From the NCBI RefSeq assembly GCF_009933255.1, contig NZ_MAEI01000003.1, positions 1 to 47,072 on the forward strand: DNA of 47,072 nucleotides, given 5' to 3'. Below are positions 34,964 to 44,578 of the stretch, piece after piece; the first letter of the stretch is position 1; the number at the start of each line of letters is the position of its first letter. The stretch comes from Enterococcus diestrammenae (lineage in GTDB: Bacteria; Bacillota; Bacilli; Lactobacillales; Enterococcaceae). The notes beneath the pieces are model-generated. The model was not told the DNA's origin, did not search any database, and saw nothing but the letters and a program-made list of their open reading frames with translations. Position numbers and translations under genes: made by a program.

Positions 34964-36871
34964 TTATTTGCTCTTTACTTTTTTTCCATAAATAAGATAA
35001 GCACTACCAAGTAGAACAATGAAACCACCAATTACTAATGAAAACAGAACTTTATTTGATCCTGTATTCACGATTCCAACATTTACCATAGTTTTCGGTT
35101 GGATAATCACTTGGTTCGTATCATTTGAATTTTCACCAATATTCGTGTGTCCTGTGTTTGGTATATCCTTCCAGACCGCTGCTTGTTCATTAATTTTTAC
35201 ACGAATAAGAAGCGTGTAAGTTTCACCATTCATTGGCATGTTCTGAAGAAAAGACGAGTCTCCAGTAAAACTTACTACTCTTGTCGTTTCATCAAAATTG
35301 ACGGTCTCATTGAGTTTTGTCTGGTCTCGATAAATTTCGGCTGCTACAAAATCTAAGCGAGTATCAAGGGTATCTAGAATTTGAAAGGATTGATATGGGC
35401 TATTAATATCTTTCCCCTTTGTATGAACGGATTGTGAAACGATATAATCAAAAGTTTCATTGTAGTCAATTGCTTCTCCATTAATACTTGGTACAGCAGC
35501 TTCCGGAAACACACCATCATTTAAAATTTCTTTTCTTGGAACTAAGGGTGTGGGTTCTTTTACAGTTGTATTAACCGGCGGACTATTTTTAGTCTCACCA
35601 TCTTTAATAACTGACACAATATTTTTACAGCTAATAGGGGCTTTTACACCCTCTTTAATTTTTACCTCAACCTCTATGCGATAATAGTGGCCATAAAAAC
35701 TTGCTGATTTTAATGCGTTGGCCGTTGCAGAAAAGCTAATAACAGAACTGCTTGATCCATTTGTAAACCAACCACTCCGATTCGTACCTGTTTCATCAAT
35801 AACCTTTATTTTAGAAACGTTTAGTGCTTCTATTTGTGATGGCAACGTATCCTTCAGTTGATAAGTTTTTGCATAAAAGTTTGATGTTTCCTGTGGGACA
35901 AAATGAGTCAGGGTATAACTCTGATGCTCATATTTATCTAAAAGAGTATTTGAAACTACTTCTTCCTCATCCGAATCTGTCACAGTTTTTGTAGGGACTA
36001 CCGTCTCTGACCGAACTAATTTTGCGCCAGTATATGCCATATACTCTCCACCAGAATTAATGTGGTCTTGTGTTGAAGTTGATGCGTGGGATTGCTTCAC
36101 CATGCCCCAACGGAATCGAATATTATTTCCATCAATTCCCAATGTCATTTGGGCGGTTTGATCTGTATTTGAACTTGTTATACCCGCTTCATCACCAAAT
36201 CGATGATAGCCACCCGTATGTGTGTAACCTACACGAGTATCAGAGGTGATATACATCTTTGCGATTTTCGCTGAAAAACTATCCGAAAAGAAAACTGCTT
36301 GATGTGCATCTAAATCGATAAACGTCATATTAATTCCTGGGATAGTAGTTGCGTTTTGATGATTATCCGTCCAAACATATTGCCAAGTTTGATCAATCCA
36401 ATTAAAGCCTGTTTGGCCATGACTGATGTTGTTTAGACCATAACTGATACGTTCTTCGCCAACTGTGTTGTATCGTGACCAATCATTAATCGTTACTTTG
36501 ATAGAAATTTCTCGTCCTTGATACTCACCTACATGCTCAAAATAGCCACCAATTTTGCCTTTCAAACTATCTGAAGGATGAAGAATTGTATAGGCATTAT
36601 AGCCACTAGTTGCTGTCGGTACGGTCTTGTACCACTTGCTATTTGTAGGACTTGTAGAAATACTCGTACCAAATGGAACAAAGGTTGTTTTACCACTAAT
36701 AAACCGGCCAATTGTCGAATATTTATTTGGCATTACAACACTACTCGAAGCAATTTCAGCCTTTGGGTAGGTCTTAGCACTAGCTGCTTCCGTCTTCATT
36801 GGTATTGAAAATCCAACCATATAACTTAAAAGCAAAACCATTAGAATAATGAACTTTTTTTCTTTTTTCAT
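34964..36871 (-). CDS. wall-anchored surface protein, probable pilus tip or adhesin subunit
   Basis: The product has 635 residues with a signal peptide (ending near TEA|AS). A large beta-rich N-terminal domain (about 60-270) resembles adhesin or lectin-like folds (GYFEHVGEYQGREISI, FIDLDAHQAVFFSDS). Two fibrillar isopeptide-type domains follow (about 300-430 and 445-590). The C-terminus has VGIVNTGSNK, a span and KKVKSK. IVNTG is again a non-canonical sorting signal. It is first in the pilus operon, ahead of the major pilin, which suits a tip protein. AGAGAGGG precedes the ATG. Confidence 0.75.
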   Translation of the reverse strand: MKKEKKFIILMVLLLSYMVGFSIPMKTEAASAKTYPKAEIASSSVVMPNKYSTIGRFISGKTTFVPFGTSISTSPTNSKWYKTVPTATSGYNAYTILHPSDSLKGKIGGYFEHVGEYQGREISIKVTINDWSRYNTVGEERISYGLNNISHGQTGFNWIDQTWQYVWTDNHQNATTIPGINMTFIDLDAHQAVFFSDSFSAKIAKMYITSDTRVGYTHTGGYHRFGDEAGITSSNTDQTAQMTLGIDGNNIRFRWGMVKQSHASTSTQDHINSGGEYMAYTGAKLVRSETVVPTKTVTDSDEEEVVSNTLLDKYEHQSYTLTHFVPQETSNFYAKTYQLKDTLPSQIEALNVSKIKVIDETGTNRSGWFTNGSSSSVISFSATANALKSASFYGHYYRIEVEVKIKEGVKAPISCKNIVSVIKDGETKNSPPVNTTVKEPTPLVPRKEILNDGVFPEAAVPSINGEAIDYNETFDYIVSQSVHTKGKDINSPYQSFQILDTLDTRLDFVAAEIYRDQTKLNETVNFDETTRVVSFTGDSSFLQNMPMNGETYTLLIRVKINEQAAVWKDIPNTGHTNIGENSNDTNQVIIQPKTMVNVGIVNTGSNKVLFSLVIGGFIVLLGSAYLIYGKKVKSK

Positions 36872-36922
36872 TTACAGTACCCTCTCTTTTTAGTTTTCTG
36901 GAAAGGAACGTTTTCCATTCAC

Positions 36923-36961
36923 AGATTAACTGGATAAATCAAAATCTATTTTTTCGGGACA
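36923..36961 (-). promoter_or_regulatory. TGTCCC-N27 promoter (copy 8) for the pilus operon
   Basis: GTTGTCCC followed by GAAA lies 27 bp before TAATCT (36928-36923). The start codon is 52 nt further on. The T run of the adhesin terminator begins five bases upstream of the box. Confidence 0.65.
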
Positions 36962-36965
36962 ACAG

Positions 36966-36996
36966 AAAAACGAAGTAGACAATTTTGTCCACTTCG
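36966..36996 (-). terminator. terminator of the giant adhesin gene
   Basis: CGAAGT and ACTTCG flank an inner GACA/TGTC pair with one mismatch, followed on the minus strand by five Ts. It lies about 30 bp past the adhesin stop. Confidence 0.8.
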
Positions 36997-37026
36997 TAAT
37001 CCTGATATTTATCTAAATACCATTAC

Positions 37027-40000
37027 TTATTTAGAAGCCTTTGATTGTTTCATTCGTTTCCAAAAAGCAACGCCTACACCAGAAATCATTGCAATACCCA
37101 TTGCAACTACACTGAGTTTTGTAGCACCTTCGCCTAGTTTTGGCAAAACAGCCATAACACCCTTTGGATTAGGTTTAGAGGCTTCAGGTTTCTTTGGTTC
37201 TGATGTAGAAGGTTTTGTAGCTTTTTCTTTCACCTTATTCACTCGTTTTTCAGTGACATGCTTACTTTCCAGATCATTCGAGTCTTTCCATGATTGATTT
37301 GCGACATTTACAATTTCATACCCATCTTTTAGACCATCTTTAACAGTCATTGGCATTTCGATCTTGTAAAAATCGCCTAATGGAATTTTTTTAGTATCAA
37401 TTATAGATACTTCTTTCCCTTCAGAGTTTTTCGCCTTTGCAAAAACATTTGCAGTCACAGTAACTTTCGCTCCGTCAACTTTAATTCTGAAATTATCAGT
37501 TACATCTTTACCTTTCGCATTGTAAACCCGGATATCGTCAACAGAAACTTTTAATGCCTTCGAATCAAACGTATCTGTCATTGTTAAATCTGTCAGCTCA
37601 CTGGTTTCGTCAAATGGTGTAGTGTCCATCCACAATTGATAATGGATTTTACTTCCACTTTTAACGTTATCAGTATTCATGTTTTCTTTCTCGTTATTGG
37701 TCTTCTTATCAGCGTAAGGATTTTTATTTGTCTCCTCGTAACGATCCTTCATTTCTGAATCATCGTCTAGAAGCTTGTTACCTTCTAAATCATATTTTCC
37801 CTTAGACAGATCAAATTTATGGGGTGTTGGCGTTGGAGTACTTGTTTGTACTTCATTGGATTCTTCATCATGATCATTGATTGTTTCAACAAACGTGTTC
37901 AGCACTTTATCAGAATCCTCAAACCGATAGAAATCAGCATGAATTGAAAAGCCAACTTCTTGGCGACTATTCTCATTTACAACTTTCAAAAAAGTATCTT
38001 GTGCTGTAAAGAGTACCTTTCCATCTCTATCTTCAGCTTTGAAGAATTCAGATGGTAATTTATCTCCTGCTTTATACTCACCAAAATCACGAGTTGCATA
38101 TGCAGCAAACGTTCCTTCAAAACGGTCAAAGTTTTCATCGTAATCATCAAGAATTGTCCATTTTTCAATCGGTTCTCGATCGCCAGGTTTAACCGATGAA
38201 TCTAACTCATAGACAAAACTAGAAGACAAAGCAACACGATTTCCATTAATGGAATCCCCACCATCCGTTTTCGTTACATCTTTCTGTGGTTTTTGAGGGT
38301 CACCTACAGGGTTCACACGACTCTCAGTCGGATGATCCAGTTGTGAGTGATTTGAATCAACTGTAATTTGTTTAGCCGAGTTAACAATATCACTACCTGG
38401 TTCAATATCCTCTTTCACTTTCGTAAGAAACTCAATTTTGTAATAATCTCCTAAAGGTACTTTTTAAGTATCAACAACTTTTACTTTTTCGCCTTTAGTA
38501 TTTTCGACTTCCTTGAACACATTTGCAGAAACTTTTAAAAGACCTTTATCAATTTCTACTTTAAAGTTCTCGGTTACATCTTTTCCCTCAGAATCATAGA
38601 CTTTAACGTTTTTAGCATCAACATCAAGCTTCGTCTCATCAAAATCATCTTCCATAGATAAAACGGTCAACTCACTAGTTTCATCAAACGGTGTGGTATC
38701 CAACCATAATTGATAATTTAGTTCGTCTCCTGGTAATACTGTTTTGGTATTCCAGTTCTCAGCCTGGTTATTATCCGTTTGATCTACATAAGGATCTTTT
38801 GCGGTGTCAGCATACCGATCATCGAGTTCAGAATCATCATCTAGTAACTCATCATCTGTCAAATGAACCTCATTACCCTTCAAATCAAATTTGTGTGGGA
38901 TTGGTTCTGGTGTTTTTGTATCAACGACGTTGGAATCTTCTTCATGATCATTTTTCGTTTCAGTAAAGACGTTTTCAACTTTGTCAGAAGGTTTTTCCCG
39001 GAAGAAATCTGCACGAATTTCATATTGAATTGTGACTTCCTTATTTTCGTTGATTGCAGTTAAGAAATCATCGGTTGCTTCAAAATTAACCTTTCCGTCT
39101 TTATCTTCTGCTTTAAAGTACTCGGCAGGCAACACGTCCCCGGCTTTGAATTCACCAAAATCAGTCAACGCATACACGTCATAGGTACCATTAAAACTAT
39201 CAGTCGTTTCATCGTAATCATCGAGAATTGACCAGTTTTTAGCTTCCGATTCCCGAGGCCCATGCATTTCACTTGAGCGTAGAACATAAACGAAATCTGA
39301 GCTTAACCCAACGTCTCCATGATTAATGGAATCTCCACCATCTGTTTTCGTGACATCTTTTTCAGGATCTTTTTCAATATTTGGAGTAGTCTTGTCAGTG
39401 AAAGTCATTTTAGATAAGCTGATAACTGCTTTATCTGAACTAATATCTCCAATACTGCCAGCTTCCTCGCCATTTGGATTTTGTTCGACAACATTATCTG
39501 TTATTGAGAATGTACGTTTTGAAAATGGTTGTGTGAAATCTTTATTATTACTTGCAGAAATAGTCAATAAGTCTTTTTCAGTATCAGTAACCATATGGAT
39601 ATAAATATCTTTAATATTATCGTAGCCTGGAATACCTTTTGTTTCTTGCACAATATAATCACCATACGGCAATGTGGCCATCGCATAACCATCTTCATCT
39701 GTTGTTGGGTTAACACCCGTCTTCATAGTGATAGGATCGCCTACCGTGCCCTCTAGTGGCGTTACGGTAAATTCAACACCGTTATAACCACTCTCAGCAC
39801 TTTCACCCAAAATCTCAGCTAATTTTTGGATTGTAATTTTTGCTTGAATGATTTGTTCTTTGGAATTGGTTTCAGGTGCAACGATATTTTCTGTTTTATC
39901 ATCTTTTTTCACTAGTTCAAAAGGATGTTCCGTTTGATCCAGAACGTAACCTTCAGGGGCATTGATTTCTTTCCAGAAATATTTCCCTAATGATAAATTC

Positions 40001-42606
40001 CCAATAGCAACGTTTAATTTGTCATCATCAACATTGATTACAACATTATCACCATGTTCGACAACCTCACCATTGATCAACGATTCAGTAACTTTCTCAC
40101 CCGAAAGCAGCTCTGCTTTTGGAATGTCAGACCACTTAACAGGATCGCCTTTTTTATGGGCCCTTGAACCTGTCGCATCGTCACCGTAATACAACGCATA
40201 TTCGGCATTGACCATATCAGCTTTCCCGTGTTGGTCTTTACCAGTATCCTTATCCTCTTTTTCTAAGGTGTTTTGCCCTTTAATTTCTTGGTTCGTCCCC
40301 GTCGCATCATCAAAAACTAACGCAGTCGTATTATTTTTCCAGGTTAATTCGACTGTCGTCTTTTTAAACGTATTCACAAAGCCATCACTGGATTTAATTT
40401 CTTCAATTTCATACTTACCTAATGGCATTTTGTCATTCGTTTTAGCAATTCCTTGTTCGTTGGTAGTGATTTCATAGGTCTTACCATCAGTCAGGCTAGT
40501 CAGCTTAAAGACATTGCCTTTCAATGAATATCTTTCGTTCCACAAATCAGTACCAGATTCGACACCTTTTTTCTCAATGGTAATTTGACCTAAGACTGGT
40601 GTGTTTACCACGTCACTCGTATCTAGAACAATTTCTGTTGTCTGATCCTTATAGGTTAGTTCAGCATTATAAGTCTTAGTATTCGTAATTTGGCCGGTAT
40701 CTTTGTCAACACTGGAAGCAATCTCTTCAACCTTGTACTTGCCTAACGGCAACTTCTTAGTTGTGGCTTTCCCATTTTTATCTAAAGTAATCGTATCTGA
40801 GTATTTCCCATCAGCTGAAGTAACCTTGAACTGGATTCCTTCAAATCCGTATAAGCTATTAGGCAGAGTTTTCCCATAATCCGTTAACGATTTGTTTACT
40901 GTAATTTGCCCCATGACCGGTGTATTTACTACATCACTCGAATCGAGTACAATCTCTGTATTTTGATCCTTATAGGTTAATTCAGCTTCGTAAGTTTTTG
41001 TGTTTAACAGCTGACCGGTACCTTTATCGACACTGGAAGCCACTTCTTCGATTTTATATTTACCTAGTGGTAACTTTTTAGTCGTGGCTTTACCGTTTTT
41101 GTCTAAAGTAATCGTATCTGAGTATTTTCCATCAGATGAAGTGACCTTGAACTGAATTCCTTCAAAACTATACGATCCATTTGGAAGATTTTTGCCAAAG
41201 TCTTTCAACGATTTATTGATAGTAATTTGACCTGTAACGGCAGTATTTTCAATATCGGCCTTAATGGTCTCCCCTGGTTTTACAGTAACAGTTGTGTCAT
41301 CTCTAACTGTCTGTCCAGTGCTTGACCAATTACTAGATTTTTCACGCAATGTGTACTTACCTGAAGGAATCTGTTTTGATTTACCTTTCCCATTTTCATC
41401 TAATGTAATGGTATCTACTACTTTGCCGTCTGCATCGACTACATCAAACTTAATTCCTTCAAAGCCATAATGTCCGTTCCATTCATCTTTCCCATATTGG
41501 CTAGTAGATTTATCAATTTCAATATAACCACCCAAAATATCCGATAAATTCCAAGGTGTATTCCCAAACATACCCGTTACAATATCCATATGGTTATCAA
41601 TGTTATCCGTGTATTGATATTGAACAGTATTTTTGTTCCATTGTTTTAGGACAAGATAACTATTTTCTGTTAACTTGGTGGAATCTTCTTCAATCGCACC
41701 GTTTGATGTAGATTTAAACCCATTACCTGACTGTGAAAGTGCCGTATCATTTGAGAGAATATATCCAAGGGCACCTTCACCACCCATCGTCGCCAACTGA
41801 GAAGCATCAATATCTGACATTTTAATTGGCATTAAAGTATCATCCGGAAGCGCATCACCAGTATCAGAATTAATCAATGAAACACGATAAGAAACTTCTC
41901 GAATCCATCGCATAGCCGTGTCATCTGTTGAAGATCCACCAGTGCTCCCGCCTTCAGAACCGCCTTCACCTTCAGCATCGCCTTTAGTTGCATTAGATCC
42001 CCAAGCTAGAGTAATAACCCCACCTTGTGATTTAGCACCTAGCAATGCGTGTGGTAATGCATTTCCTGCTGGTGACTTGGCGCCCATAAATGTAATTCCT
42101 AGTGATAAAGGGATATCTTTATTTGTTTTGGTATCCAATGCAGACCCAACATTTTCAATATAAGCTGTTTCACCAGGGAGTAATTTAATCGCTTTATCTG
42201 TTGGCAAAAAACCGTCTGCCCCAAAAATGTCTCTTGGTGATTCTCCGAAGGATTCCAAATTCGAACCATTATAAAGCGAGGTCTTGCTGTTCCAAGAAAC
42301 CTGGTTTACCACTACTGGGGGTGTTTTCATTTCCTCAACGAGACTGCCAATAATATCCGTAAACTCTTTACTACTTAAATTGTTTGTAGTAGCTTTTAAG
42401 ACTGGGGCACCATTTATTGTCCCAACTTGTTCTACACCACTTGGCAATGTGAGCGCATAGGCAATGATATCACCTGCATTTGGAAGTAAAGTAATTCCTC
42501 CACCCAAAGTACCTAGTATTGCGGCACTATACAACAAACGTTTTCCTGTTCGAGAAAAAAATTTTTTACTTCGAACATGTGAAGCTTTTGAAGGCTTATT
42601 CTTCAT
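37027..42606 (-). pseudogene. giant wall-anchored adhesin (1859 codons), interrupted by one in-frame TAA
   Basis: The frame starts at ATG 42606 (AAAGGAGAG upstream) with a long signal peptide. An N-terminal region of about 360 codons precedes four Cna-B/SpaA-like repeats (about 370-770; two are nearly identical) and another such domain with an E-box-like EINAPEGYVL. Two tandem modules then begin DVTKTDGGDSIN and contain DDYDE and LWLDTTPFDETSEL, like the C-terminal domains of antigen I/II and aggregation-substance adhesins. The end has LPKLGEG, a membrane span and a basic tail. Codon 1381 (38464-38466) is TAA. The next codons (KVPLGDYYKIE) match KIPLGDFYKIE of the second module, so a lysine AAA probably became TAA. 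The truncated product would lose the last module and its wall anchor and be released. LPKLG is an odd sorting signal. Confidence 0.88.
40567..41250 (-). repeat. two nearly identical tandem Cna-B-like repeats inside the adhesin
   Basis: Two adjacent units of about 105 codons share long identical stretches such as YSDTITLDKNGKATTKKLP and LGKY(K)(I/V)EE. The two DNA copies differ at scattered, largely third-position bases, so the duplication is not brand new but is kept similar. Flanking units are more diverged. Confidence 0.75.
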
Positions 42607-42654
42607 AATCCAACTCTCCTTTAACCTTATTTGTTTTCATTAAAATACAGGCTA

Positions 42655-42693
42655 ATTGTATTCAAAAAAAAAATTATCAAAGATTTAGGGACA
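42655..42693 (-). promoter_or_regulatory. TGTCCC-N27 promoter (copy 9) for the adhesin gene
   Basis: GATGTCCC followed by TAAA lies 27 bp before TACAAT (42660-42655, five of six). The start codon is 49 nt further on. The spacer contains ten consecutive Ts on the minus strand. Confidence 0.65.
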
Positions 42694-42711
42694 TCCAAAT
42701 TACGGCAAAAG

Positions 42712-42739
42712 AAAAAGAGGCTATCAAACGATAACCTCT
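42712..42739 (-). terminator. terminator after the 43.4-42.8 kb gene
   Basis: AGAGGTTATC and GATAGCCTCT pair (one G-T pair) around GTTT on the minus strand and are followed by TTTTTC. Confidence 0.8.
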
Positions 42740-42763
42740 CATGAGTATGATACTATATTGACC

Positions 42764-43396
42764 TCACTTGTATTTTGCATTTTCATCAGCATCTTTTGAT
42801 TTTGGAAATTCTAATCTCGAAAAATTCTTATTGAAGATTAGAGTTGTCAAGTACCTCCTGCCATCTACTTGATAGTAGTTAAACGTTATACGTTCAAATA
42901 CACTCGAAAAGAAGTTGAGAATATACGCGATACTGTCTACTGTCATTATTATTCCAGGTATCCCTAAAAAGCTTAATCCATATTCAGATTGGTAACAATC
43001 TTCCAGTCTATTTGAAGCTAGTTTCCCTTTCTCACAACTACTAAAATCATGAGTTATACAGTATGTGACTTGTTCAAAGCAATCAATGAAATAATCTCCG
43101 TCCATCTCATAAGAAGCTTTTTTTGCGTTCAATAAAAATTGAAAAAAGTCCCAACAGTCCCGATATAATAAATGATTCTGCTGTAACTCACACATTATTT
43201 CTTCATTTAGATTTGTGGCAATTATTATATCTTTAGATTCTTCAACATTCAAAAAAATACCTGAGAGAAGTTCCCTAGAATATTTTGAACGATCAAAATT
43301 CATAGAAATATAGTGATTGTTTTGCAAAGATTGTGTAATGAACATTTCATAAACTAAGAAAAATAGTTCATCATTTTCTTTAAGGATATCCATCAT
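42764..43396 (-). CDS. hypothetical cytoplasmic protein
   Basis: The product has 210 residues (a second ATG follows at codon 2) with GAGGGGAA upstream. It has no signal peptide. It is rich in aromatic residues and has six cysteines (for example in CELQQNHLLYRDCWDFFQFL). The segment GIPGIIMTVDSIAYILNFFSSVF is hydrophobic but broken by charges. I do not recognise the family. It lies 42 bp after the secreted-protein gene and probably shares its cre-controlled promoter. Confidence 0.6.
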   Translation of the reverse strand: MMDILKENDELFFLVYEMFITQSLQNNHYISMNFDRSKYSRELLSGIFLNVEESKDIIIATNLNEEIMCELQQNHLLYRDCWDFFQFLLNAKKASYEMDGDYFIDCFEQVTYCITHDFSSCEKGKLASNRLEDCYQSEYGLSFLGIPGIIMTVDSIAYILNFFSSVFERITFNYYQVDGRRYLTTLIFNKNFSRLEFPKSKDADENAKYK

Positions 43397-43438
43397 AACA
43401 CTTATAGTTCCCCTCTAAAAATATATCCAGATAGATTC

Positions 43439-44074
43439 CTAGGAAATCTCCCAAAAGGACAGGGCCTGTGACATAGCTGGTTGAACAGTCCCAATTCCTC
43501 CATCTGTTGCTACAATTTGGCCGGTTAATGTAAAGATATATGTTCCTGGGTAAGCCGACTTAATATAAACATACGTTTTACCTGATAAACTGTAACCTGT
43601 ACTATTTATTTGCCCAGTTCCATATTCTGTCTTTTGGGCACCTCGACAATAAGCCTTAACCCGATAGTCAATTTTCTTCATCTTTTTTGAAGACTTAAAA
43701 TTTACTTTACAGCTAGCTACCCAAGAATCGGTTTTTGAAACAGAAACTGTTCCTAGCACAACAGCAGCTGGGCCACGCAGTTGGATTTCTTGATTAGGCA
43801 ATGTTGGATAAGAAAGATTCACTACAAAAAATGAATATAATCCATTTTCCTGATAAGTGCCCCCTTCAATTACATCTTGTTTTTGTTGTTCACTTAATTC
43901 ACTAAATTCGTAAAAATCCTGCGTTTCATCGATATCAACACTGAAGCTGTTTCTACTTGGAACATCAATAACTTCATTTGTTGAATCCGCATAAGTTAAT
44001 TTAGGAGCCCCAATAAAGACAACCACAACCAGTGTAACCATAACTAGACAAAATCTATTAATACTCTTTTTCAA
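43439..44074 (-). CDS. secreted protein under a cre-type promoter
   Basis: The product has 211 residues from a TTG at 44074 (GAAGGG upstream). A signal peptide (VMVTLVVVVFIGAPKL, ending TYA|DS) leads to an acidic segment (about 40-75) and a beta-rich domain with two cysteines (VASCKVNF, VKAYCRGAQ) that may form a disulphide. There is no wall-anchor motif, so release or non-covalent attachment is likely. The family is unknown. The leader is long, about 175 nt. Confidence 0.65.
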   Translation of the reverse strand: MKKSINRFCLVMVTLVVVVFIGAPKLTYADSTNEVIDVPSRNSFSVDIDETQDFYEFSELSEQQKQDVIEGGTYQENGLYSFFVVNLSYPTLPNQEIQLRGPAAVVLGTVSVSKTDSWVASCKVNFKSSKKMKKIDYRVKAYCRGAQKTEYGTGQINSTGYSLSGKTYVYIKSAYPGTYIFTLTGQIVATDGGIGTVQPAMSQALSFWEIS

Positions 44075-44234
44075 TTATATCATCCCTTCACTCTTTATCG
44101 TTTCATCCATCAGTAATTCCTTTTTAAAGTGTTCACTGAAGTTTATTAATCCATACAATCAAACTCCTTCCATATTTCTATACAAGAAGATTTAACATGC
44201 TAATTTTAGAATTTCAAAAGTTACTTCCAGCGTT

Positions 44235-44282
44235 TGTAAACGTTTACATGGATATTGTAGGTTATTAACATAACTAGGTCAA
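44235..44282 (-). promoter_or_regulatory. sigma-A promoter with a perfect cre palindrome at the transcription start
   Basis: On the minus strand TTGACC (44282-44277), a 17-bp spacer and TACAAT (44259-44254) form a good promoter. The palindrome TGTAAACGTTTACA (44235-44248) begins about six bases after the -10 and matches the CcpA-binding consensus. A site over the start region normally blocks transcription, so glucose repression of the secreted-protein gene is expected. Confidence 0.8.
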
Positions 44283-44330
44283 TACAATCTATAACTTATA
44301 CGTAAACGCATAATAAACAAGTCACACATA

Positions 44331-44359
44331 TTGAGATAGACATGATTGTCTCTTATAAT
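44331..44359 (+). promoter_or_regulatory. strong plus-strand promoter with a palindrome in its spacer
   Basis: TTGAGA, a 17-bp spacer and a perfect TATAAT read rightwards. The spacer holds AGACA-TGAT-TGTCT, a dyad centred between the two boxes that could be an operator. Nothing with a ribosome site follows, so the product is probably an RNA. Confidence 0.65.
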
Positions 44360-44365
44360 ACAATG

Positions 44366-44568
44366 ATCAAAGAAATTTTCCTAAAAGTCTGTTGTTCCAA
44401 AGATCTATTTGATGCCGTCTGACTAATAACACACCATTTAATAACCAACAGATCCAATAATAAATATAAGGAAATATTTTGTATTCCTTAAAGTGTGATT
44501 TTGTCACAATAAGAATATTTTGACAAAGCGCCAAAAAAAGCCTCTCAGAAATACTGAAAGGCTTTTAT
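44366..44568 (+). ncRNA. putative small RNA of about 200 nt
   Basis: The plus-strand promoter at 44331-44359 would start RNA at about 44366. The hairpin at 44536-44566, ending in four Ts on this strand, would stop it near 44568. Inside, CTGTTG (about 44388) can pair with CAACAG (about 44447). No frame has a ribosome site. The 3' end is exactly opposite the 3' end of the 45.9-44.6 kb gene. Transcription is predicted only. Confidence 0.4.
44533..44566. terminator. terminator shared by the surface-protein gene and the putative small RNA
   Basis: AAAAGCCTCTCAG (44536-44548) pairs with CTGAAAGGCTTTT (44554-44566) with one mismatch around a 5-nt loop. On the minus strand seven Ts follow; on the plus strand the stem itself ends in four Ts. 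Confidence 0.8.
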
Positions 44569-44578
44569 AAAAACTATT

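Larger units (their letters stand above)
44075..44578. other. 504-bp intergenic region with two divergent promoters and a terminator
   Basis: From left to right it holds the long leader of the secreted-protein gene, a cre palindrome with its promoter (44235-44282), a plus-strand promoter (44331-44359), a probable small-RNA body, and a terminator (44533-44566). The rest shows no reading frame with a ribosome site. Confidence 0.6.

Noticed and set aside
44290..44312. Third cre-like sequence around ACGTAAACGCAT
   Set aside because: It has about four mismatches to the consensus in any register.
44363..44422. 19-codon frame in the putative small RNA
   Set aside because: It has no ribosome site and its ATG lies at or before the predicted transcription start.
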